In this document: in pieces, positions 47,813 to 59,231 of the stretch
How the letters are laid out: the number at the start of each line of letters is the position of its first letter
How positions within the stretch are numbered: position 1 is the stretch's first letter
Assembly (NCBI GenBank): GCA_903813345.2
Contig: CAIIXF020000001.1
Span: 25,163,915-25,227,914, forward strand
Origin: Owenia fusiformis
Taxonomy: Eukaryota; Annelida; Polychaeta; Sabellida; Oweniidae
Direction: 5' to 3'
Length of the DNA stretch: 64,000 nucleotides
The notes under the pieces: generated by a model
Told to the model about the DNA's origin: nothing
Seen by the model: only the letters and a program-made list of their open reading frames with translations
The model's database searches: none
Position numbers and translations under genes: made by a program

Positions 47813-48130
47813 GAATAAGTCGATCATCGGGAACTTAGTTTCCAGATAAAATATCAAAATATCATATACGTATATTATCTCTTTTTCGAATTATGTTAAG
47901 AATGCAGATTTGCAATCAAAAATCAAATGATATTTATTTATTTAATTTAATTACAATAATTTCTATAATGTATTATATATTATATACTTCATTATACTTC
48001 ACTTTATATACAAAAATATGAATCGTTTGAGATTCAGTGCAATTGATTACCATTATCAATTCGATAATTTATTTTATCAAAATTTATCAATTTGATAATT
48101 TATATATAAATTGGCAGTTGAGTGAAAAAC

Positions 48131-49559
48131 TAAATATACTTGGAGTATGCCAAATAGGTGGTTATTCAGGTCAAAATGTTGACCTCGAAAAAACTTTAGT
48201 TTAGTGTCCAGTACCCAGGCTTTGAGTTATATTTATATATCATTTTTATACGATTCAGGCTCCTTACCAATTTGTTCAAAAGATGGCATTCTCAGAGTCC
48301 AAAATAGCATCATAGTTTTTCATAAATTAATTATTTCCTTACATGTGTTTTTGTAACTGTATCGAGAACATAGGAAAAACAATTGAGAGAATACGTTTCC
48401 GAGAGCATCACTCAATTTCAATTCAAATACTATGACGAGAGACTACTAAAAATGTAGTCCTTTAGAATAAAAATGTAATAAAATGGCATATGCGAATGCG
48501 AGTATTTGGATAACTAATTAGGATTTCTCAACACTCATTTGTGGTCATTTTGATACACTAAACGTTTTCTCTTTTTAGAGGATGTAAAAGTACATTGGAG
48601 ACATCTCAGAATTCCCTCCTATATTCAAGCGTTTGCAATTAGGTTATTCCAGATTTCCTAATATTCACTACCGGCAACTTTAAAACGCTAAATGTTGTCT
48701 CGTTCCATGAAAAGATAATATTTAATATACTATCTATCGAACACCTTCTGTTGTTTCTATTGACATACTAGTACATTGCATAGCATGATTTGTTCTTTGA
48801 ACAAGGGCATCAACATATAGCTTTGAAATCGTCTTCCTATATTGTATCAGATGAAAGGCCAAAATCAATACGTGACTATCTTTGAACTTTATTGTTTCAC
48901 GTAAAATATCTACTGCACCCTATACTTATCAGAATATTTATTCCTTACTAATTAAACGGAAAATAGAAAAGGCCGAGATAAAAGCAGAGAATGGTCCAAA
49001 CTATAAAGAGAGCTAACATTACATTTTAAAGAGGAACCCCCAAACTTTGTTTCATCATATCAGTTCCAGTCAAACCTGTGCATGAAGGAGAGTGACGTCG
49101 CACGAATAATAATGATGTGCTAAAACCATGGTCAGGCCTAATGGCAACATTCTGTGTTCTCCTGTTCTATGTCATTCTCAAGGTCTTTTAGGATTGGGAT
49201 GATCAGTATTGACGCTTTCTTAAGCATTCTCAGATAAGATTGGCCTAAATACATGTAGTTTATGTCACAGTTATTGCAAACCATGTATTTGCATATTATC
49301 AACTGATTCAGGCGATATCACTCTTGACACCATGCCAAAACTGACTTGAACATTTTTGTTTCACATCTCCTGTAAACTATTTGTACATAAGATGTGATAG
49401 TTCAAATAATTAAATTCCTATATATATATATCCCAAACAATGAAACTATAGAAATATAAACACCATATTCAACTAGCGTTTCAGTAATACACGAGCGAGG
49501 TACTGTTGACTAGAGATTTTTAAATACTGAAATCATATATAATATCATGAATATATATC
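48131..49559. other. Stretch 3' of GPCR 1, nothing recognised
   Basis: AT-rich sequence without a supportable gene or element. It must hold the 3' untranslated region of the minus-strand GPCR at 49560. No canonical polyadenylation hexamer was found close to its stop. Confidence 0.5.
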
Positions 49560-50690
49560 TTACACGCCGGTCCCATATTTATTTGGATTTGATATAATAT
49601 CATGAAGTTCAATGTTGCTATGTTGGCGGGTTTTGGGACTGGATAATCTTTGCCCTCCGTGGTAAATAATATGGTGGTCAGTTCCGTCGTGAGTGAGGCA
49701 GGTTGTCCCGTTGCCATGTAATCCATTCTTGCCCCCGTTACAGTTTCTGCACTTGCGTTTGATGCATTGTTGAACGTCATGCATCCGGACGCCATAGATG
49801 ATGGGATCACTAATCGTGTTTATCAAGGGGAGAAAACAGATGAAGTTGTAATAGACGTCAGAATGCAAGATGGTGACAGATTTCTCATCGACCAATCGCA
49901 TGACCGTAAAAACGAAAAATCGGTACATCAAAAAAGGTAGCCATGTGAGAACCAAAGTCGCGAGGACGATCATCGTAGTAACAAATGCCTTGCGATTCTG
50001 TTCCAAATTCGCGCAGTGTGTATAGCTAGATTGTCTAGCTCTATACGCCTGGACCTTTATCAAGGCTTTCATATACAGCACCACGATCGTTATGACTTCT
50101 ATTATCAATACAATTGCAAAGATCCACTCGGCCGATTGAAAAACAGAGTGTTCTGCTGGGCAAGCCTGCCAGTTTGTGTGCGCCAATGGGGTAAGAACAA
50201 TCATGAAGGGTAAAATCAGCGACACAACCCAAATGAAACATATTGCAATTATAGTTCTAGTCCTAGTCACGATGCTTTGGTAGTGAAGTGGTCGACATAT
50301 CCCAATATACTGGTTTATGGCTAAGGCGAGTAATGATAGAATTGACACAGTGTCGAACAATCTAAATAGCGCATCCATTATCATTGTGAAGCATGAAGAA
50401 TCTGGTTTGAGTACTTCATTGATAATTTCATCCACGAGAAACATTGTGCTTTCGCCCAAGTCTCCGAATAGTAAGTTGATAATAATCAAGTGCGTGCTGT
50501 TACATTTTCCGGGCATGAGGCGTATCAATGTGATAAGCAGAGAGTTAGCTATGATGGAGGTCCCGCAAAGGAGGCACACAATCACAAGCGAATGTCTGTT
50601 GTAAAACATCTCTGCGTGTGATGGCTCTGACGTTGTGTTCGTAACATTTGGATATGTGTTCATCATAAGTGTATCCATTGTTGAAGCCAT
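49560..50690 (-). CDS. Class A GPCR 1, DRY replaced by NQY, 376 aa
   Basis: Rhodopsin-like seven-helix receptor in a single coding exon. The ATG at 50690 (MASTMDTLMM) is chosen because it is the first ATG of the frame; upstream the frame has only GTG or TTG. N-terminal NVT and NTT sequons suggest glycosylation. Kept features: Asn in helix 1 (ANSLLI), Asp in helix 2 (FGDLGE), Cys at the top of helix 3, Trp in helix 4 (IWVVSLILP), Cys in loop 2 (WQAC). Changed features: NQY for DRY after helix 3 (AINQYIGICRPLHY), no helix 5 proline, TWLP for CWLP in helix 6, DPIIY for NPxxY in helix 7. No retinal lysine is visible in helix 7, so it is not an opsin. An acceptor at 50861-50862 shows a 5' untranslated exon upstream. 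Ligand unknown. Confidence 0.92.
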   Translation of the reverse strand: MASTMDTLMMNTYPNVTNTTSEPSHAEMFYNRHSLVIVCLLCGTSIIANSLLITLIRLMPGKCNSTHLIIINLLFGDLGESTMFLVDEIINEVLKPDSSCFTMIMDALFRLFDTVSILSLLALAINQYIGICRPLHYQSIVTRTRTIIAICFIWVVSLILPFMIVLTPLAHTNWQACPAEHSVFQSAEWIFAIVLIIEVITIVVLYMKALIKVQAYRARQSSYTHCANLEQNRKAFVTTMIVLATLVLTWLPFLMYRFFVFTVMRLVDEKSVTILHSDVYYNFICFLPLINTISDPIIYGVRMHDVQQCIKRKCRNCNGGKNGLHGNGTTCLTHDGTDHHIIYHGGQRLSSPKTRQHSNIELHDIISNPNKYGTGV

Positions 50691-50860
50691 ATTTGCGATG
50701 TTTAGTCCTTTTGGCCAGCCTTTTCGTATTTTCACCAATATCACCTACTTTGTCCTCAAATCGCGAATAATGAGTCTGCTTTAGCAAAGCAGGATAGTTG
50801 TTACTTTAATATCGCACTTTACTTTTCAGACATCCAATCTGGTGCGGATCGTCACAAGAT
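50691..50860 (-). other. 5' leader of GPCR 1 with a four-codon uORF
   Basis: On the minus strand TTTATATTTATTTCCAG ends at 50861, so the exon begins at 50860. The 170-base leader contains ATG-TCT-GAA-AAG-TAA (50833 down to 50819). Such a minimal upstream frame can lower translation, but this is inference. GPCR 2 has the same acceptor (TTTATTTCCAG) only 13 bases before its start. Confidence 0.5.
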
Positions 50861-50869
50861 CTGGAAATA

Positions 50870-53800
50870 AATATAAATGTACATCATCTGCCAGCCAACA
50901 CAAATGTTTATGCTCTTGTAAAGATCTTGTAAGGCATTTTTTGTAAAATGTCATTCTTAATTCCATTCAATCAAAATATTTTGATTTTGAACAATGTATT
51001 TTACTTAATGTAAAAATATTGACATGGAAATTTGAAAATGTTAACCCATTAATTCATTTTTGTTAGTTATCATCAAGAATACACTATTAAGTACGACTGG
51101 AATATGCATATTTAAAACCATTTATTCGAATTTAGCTACCCTTATACGAAATGTGAACATTTAATGTCATATTTAAGTACATAAGATTGAAACGAATTTT
51201 CCGTACTTACCAATCCTTTGAACCAATGCCCTTTTGTATATATCAAATGATATAGGAAATAGTAAGTTAAGTGCTGTATTTCTAAATACTTACTACATCC
51301 CGGTTCCCAATTTAGAGAGCATCTGATTTTTATAAAAAAGCAACACATCTAGTTCAGTCTGTTATGAAGTAGGATTTCCTGCTGCCTGCTAGTGCAATGT
51401 ATTTAATGTTGACTCATTTCACTGACAAAAAATCTGGGATTCGTAATGTTGAATATCTAACTACAGATACTAGCCTGTAAGATGAGAGATTGTTTTACTT
51501 TTACGGGAGTCTTCTGTTGTAAGAACACCATACGACTCTCTGTTTATTGTGGAAACGTAAATTCTGATACATACAAGTGTTCCCGCTTTGAACCATACTT
51601 TGTACATGAACCCAAGATATTTGCGTATAATTTGGAAAGTGATTCACTTCAATGACCAAAACGTTACCTTAATTATGCATTTTAAGTAAAACTGGTTAGT
51701 GTTAAGGTGCGTGTTGTGAACTAAAGATAGAATACTATCACAGGCTGAATTTATCCAGTGCTGTCGATGGCAGAAAGGCAATAGCCTCACCGAGCTCAAG
51801 TTTACAACAATTGAAAAAACAAATAAAATCAGAAGTGCATCTAAACACTGTTAAATGTCGGGTTAAATGTCTTTCCGATTCCATGCATTCTTTAATAACG
51901 CCTGATCGGAGGTAACCCGGTACATGTCATTATTCACTAAATTTCACTCAAATTCCATCTTTATTTCAAAGCTTTTCACTCCTAATCGGAGGTGATCCAG
52001 TACATGTTCTCATTGGGAAATTACTAAATTCGACTGTAATCGCTCGACACTCGCCAATTCCATCTATAAAAAGGCTTTTCATGTCTTAGATGTGATGGCA
52101 GCGAAGTTAACTGGTGATCTGAAGGATGGGCATTATGGTTGAATATCGAAGTGGTTTTACGTTTATTGTTTCTGGTTACAATTGAAAATGTGCATTCCTT
52201 TGATTTTGAAACCTTGTTGCGGTTACGTCTGTGTGATTTCCCAGTTTTGTGAACTTGATAATGAAAGTTCAAACCACATTTCAAATCTTTAATAAGCATC
52301 TTTTTGTCCAAGATAAATGCCAGATTACGTGTGGACTAGTTGACAAGTTGACTAGTGTGGACTAGTTGACTGATAGCTCGGATAAGTGGTTTCTTCTTTC
52401 ATGTTCTTGATGATAATATTTGTCATGATCATGGTCTGGTAGTATTTCGTAAATTAAAGTCTAGTATATCATATCGACGTTTTGTTTGTAAAATTTCGAT
52501 GGCATTGGCCGAGAATATGTTATGTGTGTGGTATTTTCAGTGTGTAGAGTTGTTCTCTAAAACTTTTGTTCGTAGAAATGAGGTTAATCTTTACCTGAAG
52601 ATGATTGATGGTCAGACGAAAGCCTGGAGATAATATATTGCTCTTGCAACTCAAAATCAGTCCAAAATAGAAATCCTAGCAGTCTGTTTGTTATACTATC
52701 GATGGGGTTGATAAAAACTACCTATTCTGAATATATCAAGATCAGGAACTGAAAAATGCTCACCTCGAAGCAACATGAAATGTATCAAAATTTTTGTTGA
52801 GAGTGTGCTTCACGTATTTCCTGAGGACAAATATACTTTCTAGGTGAGCAAGGTTTTTTCAAGGCTAACTTTGGTATTTACCGAAAATAAGTTTTTTGAA
52901 ATCGTTATAGATTTTCTGCGGAGACCATAGTGTTAATGTGTACTGAACCGTAATCAGTTTATGTTCATAACATCCTATTTTTGAATAGAAACCTTATTCG
53001 TTCAGGCTATTTTCGAACAATTCATACGATATGCCACTTAAGAATTCGTTTCTGTATAAGAATTTTTATGAAAATGAATAATTTTATTTTACTTTGCATT
53101 CTAAAGTCTGTTCATCGGTAACATGCGTGAGTCTTCTGTCATGATGAAAACTTTCCTAACTTGACTTGAAGTTGCATCTCTATGAAGTATCGGGAACGAT
53201 ATGGTGAACTGAATTCAACATTGTTCCTCTTAAACCAATTATTGAAAATATTCTGTAAAAAACACGATCCAAAAATGGTCACTGATTGACAACAATTTAA
53301 TGTGAAAATTATTTATACAATTGTTTTTGAGAACATTTGTTTCATAGTGCAATTAGTTTTTGTTCTTTTCTACCAATTCTTGAGGATGAAATAAAATATC
53401 TATCCGAACCAAAATTGCATAAAGAACAAATTTGAGATCTCTCAATATTATAGTTATACAAAGGAAAGTTTGGTTCATTTTAAAAAAGCATCCCAAAAAA
53501 TAATATAATCATACCAAAATAGATAAAAATTACAGTATACCTTTAATTTCATGAACAAGATACTTATTCTAAATGAACAAAACTTTCTTTTGTACAATTA
53601 CAATATTGAGAGACCAAAAATTGGTAGATATTTTTTTTTCAAATTAAATTGATTCCATTCAAAAGATGACAATAAATTGACATGCAATTTTTTTCAGAAT
53701 TTGTCGATGACGTGTTTAAGAGTAACACGTGTTCAATTTAGTTCATCATATCCTTTCATGAAATCCATTTTATAAGATTTGCTTTATATACGCTATCTTA

Positions 53801-54600
53801 ATACAATAGATGTGATGATCAATTGTCCGGCCGACCCACTTATTTTTTTGACCCAAAGGAAATGCTTGACTTTTGTTTGTTTTCGTGTGTGCGCGACTTT
53901 TTGATTTATCTTTGTACAGTGTCTGCAGTCAGCGCTACCAACACGGAAGATGTTAGATGTGTATTACCCATGAAATGAACTTTAAACAATTTTAGACTGT
54001 GAAACTTGTCCTGAATCACAAGGACAAGTATCACCAGTGTCGAGAGTGTGTCATTGGCTCACATAGTGAGCCTATGGGATCGACCAGGCGTCCGTCCGTC
54101 CGTTGGTCCGTCCTTTTTCTATTTTGATTCACTTTATCTTGTTTTTCAATTTTATATTTTCATTGATCAGTTGTTATTCAAACGGTATGAATCCGTAACG
54201 TTTTAAAATGTAGCACATTGCACCACTTCATGGTTCAAAACGCTGCGTGACATAAGACCGAAATTTGAAATTATGTTTTCCCTCCGTTTTTCCTATAGAT
54301 GATGTACTACATCATTAATTAAGATTCTCGAACTTGGCGGCTTCATGTTTGCAATAGAATCCGACCTTCATATTAATGCGTCGCGCACACACGAAACAAT
54401 TTAACCCCTTGCTTGCACATAATAAACAGTGAATACTTACTTTATTGAAGGTTCACCATTGACATTGCCTCATATCAGGAGATGTCCATTACATGCCTTT
54501 GGGTGATCAATAATCACATGGATTAAAGTGTAACCGATTTTAGAAGTATTCTAAGTTTCATAATTTGTTGTCATGGTAACATGTATTGCTAACATGTATC
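50870..54600. other. Stretch between the two GPCRs, no recognised gene
   Basis: No gene could be supported. It must contain the first, non-coding exon and promoter of GPCR 1. The minus-strand frame at 52024-52311 encodes a basic peptide without a recognised domain or splice borders. Short repeats: GGACTAGTTGAC near 52332-52372, a CCGT microsatellite near 54090-54113 next to the phrase GTGAGCCTATGGGATCG, which looks like a repeat fragment. Confidence 0.5.
54090..54116. repeat. CCGT microsatellite
   Basis: A short run of TCCG units (GTCCGTCCGTCCG, then TTGGTCCGTCC). It probably belongs to a dispersed repeat of which only a fragment remains. Confidence 0.6.
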
Positions 54601-54609
54601 ACATCCTTA

Positions 54610-54914
54610 CAAGGAGGATTGGCTCCCAGAGTGCAACATCGATATTCTGTCCCATATATGGGCATGTCGTGATACAAAATTCGAATTCAAACAGCCACCA
54701 TTTTGTTCACTTCAGTATTTGAATCGTGAATATTGGTCTTGTTTCCGAACGAAAAATTCCAAAACTCAGGAGAAATGATCGAGATATTGGTTCGAATCTT
54801 TTGGACTGTTTATTTTGAATTTATAGTCAGTTATAATTTCAGAAAATAACGACATTTCGACGATTTCATTGTTGGAAAATATCGAGTTTCGATCCTGGGA
54901 GCCAATCCTCCTTG
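54610..54914. mobile_element. MITE with 9-bp target duplication, copy 2
   Basis: Starts CAAGGAGGATTGGCTCCCAG and ends CTGGGAGCCAATCCTCCTTG, 20 bp perfect. Flanked by ACATCCTTA on both sides (54601-54609, 54915-54923). Inside, CAACATCGATATTCT is answered by AAATATCGAGTTTCGA. The duplication length points to a Mutator-like family. The minus-strand open frame inside is not a gene. Confidence 0.9.
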
Positions 54915-54932
54915 ACATCCTTAGCTTGTTAA

Positions 54933-55146
54933 CAAGGAGGATTGGCTCCCAGAATGCAACATCGATATTCTGTCCCATATATGGGGATGCCCAAAACTCA
55001 CAAACAATGATCGAGATATTGGTTCGAATCTTTTGAACTGTTTATTTTAAATGTATAGTCGGTTATAATTTCAGAAAATAACGATATTTCGACGTTTTAA
55101 TTGTTGGAAAATATCGAGTTTCGATCCTTGAAGCCAATCCTCATTG
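54933..55146. mobile_element. MITE with 9-bp target duplication, copy 3
   Basis: Same ends as copy 2 with changes on the right (GAAGCCAATCCTCATTG). Flanked by GCTTGTTAA (54924-54932) and GCTTGTTAG (55147-55155), eight of nine bases alike. It lies 18 bp from copy 2 in the same orientation but is shorter because it lacks about 90 bases of the interior. Confidence 0.88.
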
Positions 55147-55155
55147 GCTTGTTAG

Positions 55156-56380
55156 GTTAAAACCTACGGCTTCTTGAAGTCAAAATGATATACCAAATAT
55201 GTTAAATTTCAATAACTCCCCTAATTCGATGCCATAATAACAATCATTGCCAAAAGTCTGTTGAACCCTAAAAATATGTTTATAGTTGTTACCAAAAACT
55301 TCGAGTCAAATTGAAGAATTGAAGACTACTTCCAACATAAAAGTAGTAGTGACATGCGAAGCTGAGCCCGATATACATTGTTTAAAACGCACCCAAATCA
55401 ATATACTCGTATAAATATACAAATTAAAGGTCCATCAGACATGTTCACTTAAAGCAAATCAACCATTAGGTAAAAATGATTTTAAACTTACTTTTTTATG
55501 TGTTGCTGTTGACTGTTGACATAACCGTAGGTCATCAAAGCGAAACAAGCGTTAAAGTGTCCTCTACATTAATACGTTTTTAAAATGGATATGAAAAAGT
55601 TTTTTCTAAATGCTATCATTAGCGATTTTTAAATGCTATCATTAGCAATTTATCAATTATCTAGGGATATGAATGAGGACAAATGAGAACAATTGCTGAC
55701 GATTTGCTTCCAATTTTGAAGAATTTCAATTTATTGATAATCGTCATAATTTTCTACAATTCACTATCAATTTCAATTACAACACAATTACATGTACATT
55801 TATAATGCCCATCCATGTTATCTACAACTTAATTATACAACAACTACATATTTATTTCGAGAGAATAACAATGTTCCATTTAGTATTTCATACATTTCTG
55901 TTATGTGTCTGTCTTTCTGGATGATCATTGGTATTCCTTAATAACTATATCATATATCATTTTAATGAAGATTAAAAACTTGTAATGAAGATAAATGTCG
56001 GATGATATTTAACAAAAATTGTGCATCTAAGTAATTTTCTAACTTAGATCATCGAAAGGTAAGGAGTGCGAAAGTGTTATGTCGATTCGTTCACCCATTA
56101 CCCACACGTAACGATATTGTTTTAAATATTACGGTGTGAATACATAAACCAAAACTATAAGTACGACACTCTGTTTGATAAGTCCACTAAGAAAAAATAA
56201 GGTATGCTTCATCTGCTACATATGCTTCCCTCACACCAAAAACATACTCATTAAAACTTTAGAGGTAATTTGAAACCAAGGGTCATTTTGAAATTGTTGC
56301 AACCCTTCAAAATTGGTTCCATTAAATAACCCATCCTAATAATATACTATTTTCATTTAGTAATCAGCAGAAGTTCAAAA
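55156..56380. other. Stretch without a recognised gene
   Basis: Only a two-unit 24-bp direct repeat (AAATGCTATCATTAGC, about 55606-55651) stands out. Nothing else was recognised on either strand. Confidence 0.5.
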
Positions 56381-56390
56381 TGATACACGA

Positions 56391-56938
56391 TTAGAAACAA
56401 GTCAAATTCTTTACTTCAGAGAATATTTTTAATTTATTGAGACTTTCGACTAATATCCCTTAGTCTTTTTCAAAATATAACAGCATGTATACATTTATGT
56501 GACGTCATAAACAGACAATGGAAAATTTAATTATGTAACAAATGACCTAGTAACCTAAAAAATAACAACAACAAAAAACATAGATACGAAAAAACGAATG
56601 ACCTAATAATAACCTTAAGATAAATATATCATCGTTATGGTAACAATTAAACTCAAATATTACTATTGCATACTTTGCTATACCATTCTTAATTTACAAT
56701 ATTTTATGATACAAATTGTCCAACTGATATCCATTATCTCTGTTCATTTTAGGTTGCATTGTTTTAATATGAATTGCTTCCTTAACCCTACGTTTAAGAT
56801 CATGACTCTCATTATCAATGATTTTTACATTGTTACATATACATGCTGTTATATTTTGAAAAAGACTAAGGGATATTAGTCGAAAGTCTCAATAAATTAA
56901 AAATATTCTCTGAAGTAAAGAATTTGACTTGTTTCTGA
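56391..56938. mobile_element. Element with about 100-bp terminal inverted repeats
   Basis: TTAGAAACAAGTCAAATTC on the left pairs with GAATTTGACTTGTTTCTGA on the right. The inverted match runs through TTTCGACTAATATCCCTTAG to ACAGCATGTATA. GATACACGATTA occurs at 56382-56393 and again at 56968-56979 and may be a target duplication, but the second is 30 bp beyond the arm. The interior has no recognised protein; the open frame 56637-56879 partly lies in the arm. Confidence 0.7.
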
Positions 56939-56939
56939 T

Positions 56940-57823
56940 ATATTAACCAGAGAGATGAACTTACATAGATACACGATTATATTTTGACCCATGTTTGCTC
57001 AACTATTTTGAGGAGAGAATTGACAAGTGCATGTATATAAATGAATAAATTAATACATGGATAGAACTTAAAAATAGAACGCTTATGATCTTATGAATTA
57101 GCCTTTTAAGAATATGATTTATATCGAGTAACTTTCCCCCGAGCATATAAACGTTTCTGCCTATATACAGTATGCTAATATACACATACGAATTACACCG
57201 ATACACATTCATTTTAATTGAAATAAGCTCAGGGGGATTTTCAGAGAATTACTGCACACTTCGCAAATAAATAAAGTATCACAGAAGACAAAAGACCCGT
57301 CAAACAATCCATCCATTGAATAGCAGTTATTGCAACAGTAAATAAATACTATCTTTTTATACAATGGGATTAGAAATTGATTTGTCAATAGAGGATATCA
57401 TGATTTCAGGCTACACATGATTAATTAAGTATGATGATATCTTAATAAGTATTTACAAACGAAAATCTTCTTTTGTTCAATTTGATTTCGTTCCTCGAAC
57501 TATTTTCTTTCGCCCAGTGATATTATTTGGTTTCCCTAGTTACCACTTATTTTCTGTTTCCGCAGAACCCAGAGTGCTTATTTGATTTTTAGTTGTTTGT
57601 GTGTGTAAGTTGTTTAGATGATGCCATATTATAAACACTCGCAACATTCCGAAGTAATGGCTTTTCGTCAGTTCTTGAAAGTATGGCGTAAAAACGTGTA
57701 ATTCTTCTTTGCTGTTTAGTTATTTCCTGTCATTCTGATGTATCAGCTCCCTTCTTAAATGCAATATATCGCTTGCGAGGATGAAGAGTAGATACAGCGG
57801 TTATCTCAATGACTAGTTCACAT
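56940..57823. other. 3' region of GPCR 2, nothing recognised
   Basis: AT-rich, with no supportable gene. It should hold the 3' untranslated region of the minus-strand receptor at 57824. No canonical polyadenylation hexamer was spotted close by. Confidence 0.45.
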
Positions 57824-59218
57824 TTATAACCTTGTCTCTGCAGATGTATCAAGGTCATTTTGAAGTTGATTTCTGATACATTTCTCCTCCTGTTTCCGCT
57901 TTACAGTGTCAGTTGTATCAAGATTAGATAGCTTATTGGGAGTTTTGTTGTCGATAGTCATATGGAAATGATTACCATTCTTTGCAACGTTTACTTCGAC
58001 AGGTACCATGTTCTTTTTAATAACATTAGCCAAATGTGCATTATGGATGCTATTGTTAGTGCCATTCACTTTTGTGTTAGTACGTAAAGAAGTAGTAAAA
58101 CTAGTAGTATCATTCCGTTGTATATCTCGGTTCTTTTGGCAACATTTGAAAAATCTCTTAAGCCCTCGCTGGACATCCGGCATGCGGGCACCGTAAATGA
58201 TGGGATCACTGATGGTGTTAACGACAGGCAAGAACACAATGAAGTTCATGTAGACATCCGTGTGTACTTCCGTTACAGAATCAGGGTTAAATTTAAACAT
58301 GATGTTCCAAACAAAGAAGCGGTACATCAGGTAAGGGAGCCAGGTAATAACAAGAGTGCTAAGGACTATCATTGTCGTAAGAAAAGCTTTCCTATTCTGT
58401 TCCACACTCATACCTTGGGTAAGCTCTGATTTTCTATTCTTGTATGCCTGGACTTGAAGATAGGCTCTAACATAGAGAACGATGATGACAAACACTTCAA
58501 AGATTAGGACAATTGAGAAGATCCACTCGGTGACATCGTAGGCGATATGCGTCCAGGAACAGGACGCCCAATTGGAATCTCCCAGAGGTACCAGTATTCC
58601 TATAAGTGGGAGAACCAAACTAACCAACCAAATGATAAGTACAGTCATTCGGACCCTGGTGCGAGTCACCAATGATGGATAGTGTAAAGGTCTGCAGATG
58701 GCCATAGTTTGGCTTATAGCTAATGCAAACAACGATAGAATAGAAACACAATCAAACATTCTAAAAATAGCCGAAGTCACCATCGTTACACACGGTTCGC
58801 TCCCAGTCCATGGATATATAATCTCATCAATCAGAAACATGGCAGCTTCGCCAAGGTCGCCTATAGCTAAGTTTATGATCAACAGGTGAGTCTTCTTGCC
58901 CGGAATTTGATTCAGAACTGCGATTAATAAAGAATTGCCAAGAATGGCAGCACTGCACATTATACACACAATAATAAGAATATGCACATCGTAATACTTT
59001 GCATGCTCGAGAGTATCATCCTCATCTACCGTAGTGACCACATTTCCGTTCAGTGTGACGTTGGTAGTAGAATTTTCAGTCGTCGCACTTATGAATGTTG
59101 TGACAAAGTCAGTCTCAGTTATTATACGTTCACGACTAGCGTCATTACGAGTTGTAAGAATCGCACCTATATTTTCAGACACCATTGATAAGGTACCATA
59201 CATTGGTGAAGAAGCCAT
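57824..59218 (-). CDS. Class A GPCR 2, DRY replaced by SQT, 464 aa
   Basis: Paralogue of GPCR 1 on the same strand, 7 kb away. It also has one coding exon, with its ATG 13 bases after a splice acceptor at 59232-59233. The extracellular N terminus is long (about 75 residues) and Thr/Asn-rich, with NST and NVT sequons. Kept features: GNSLLI in helix 1, IGDLGE in helix 2, Cys before helix 3, LIIWLVSLVLP in helix 4, Cys in loop 2. Changed features: SQT for DRY (AISQTMAICRPLHY), no helix 5 proline, TWLP in helix 6, DPIIY in helix 7. Strongest shared blocks with GPCR 1: CRPLHY, VEQNRKAF against LEQNRKAF, and NTISDPIIYG. The C-terminal tail is about 110 residues longer than in most such receptors. 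Ligand unknown. Confidence 0.93.
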   Translation of the reverse strand: MASSPMYGTLSMVSENIGAILTTRNDASRERIITETDFVTTFISATTENSTTNVTLNGNVVTTVDEDDTLEHAKYYDVHILIIVCIMCSAAILGNSLLIAVLNQIPGKKTHLLIINLAIGDLGEAAMFLIDEIIYPWTGSEPCVTMVTSAIFRMFDCVSILSLFALAISQTMAICRPLHYPSLVTRTRVRMTVLIIWLVSLVLPLIGILVPLGDSNWASCSWTHIAYDVTEWIFSIVLIFEVFVIIVLYVRAYLQVQAYKNRKSELTQGMSVEQNRKAFLTTMIVLSTLVITWLPYLMYRFFVWNIMFKFNPDSVTEVHTDVYMNFIVFLPVVNTISDPIIYGARMPDVQRGLKRFFKCCQKNRDIQRNDTTSFTTSLRTNTKVNGTNNSIHNAHLANVIKKNMVPVEVNVAKNGNHFHMTIDNKTPNKLSNLDTTDTVKRKQEEKCIRNQLQNDLDTSAETRL

Positions 59219-59231
59219 GCTTGTAAACTAT
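59219..59231 (-). other. Short 5' leader of GPCR 2 after a splice acceptor
   Basis: On the minus strand CATTTATTTCCAG is followed by 13 bases and then ATGGCT. It indicates a non-coding first exon farther right, probably beyond or near the 832-bp foldback element. Confidence 0.55.

Larger units (their letters stand above)
44318..48130. repeat. Tandem duplication of about 410 bp, second copy split
   Basis: Copy X1 is 44318-44726. Copy X2 is 44731-44880 plus 47813-48130. Shared landmarks are CGACGTAAACATCGAA, CTTCATTTGCTTTTG, GACCTAATCTAAGTTCTTT, GATCATCGGGAACTTAG and GAGTGAAAAC at the end. X2 is interrupted by the composite element at 44881-47812, and X1 is the uninterrupted relative. Confidence 0.85.

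Noticed and set aside
49520-49810. Second minus-strand frame overlapping the end of GPCR 1
   Set aside because: A frame shadow of the receptor's C-terminal tail.
50691-50744. Longer start for GPCR 1 with 18 extra residues
   Set aside because: The upstream codon is GTG, not ATG. The ATG at 50690 fits the start of the paralogue (MAS...).
50545-50787. 80-residue minus-strand frame at the start of GPCR 1
   Set aside because: No ATG; it is a frame shadow of the leader and N terminus of the receptor.
52024-52311. 95-residue basic minus-strand frame
   Set aside because: No family resemblance, no splice borders and nothing similar elsewhere in the window.
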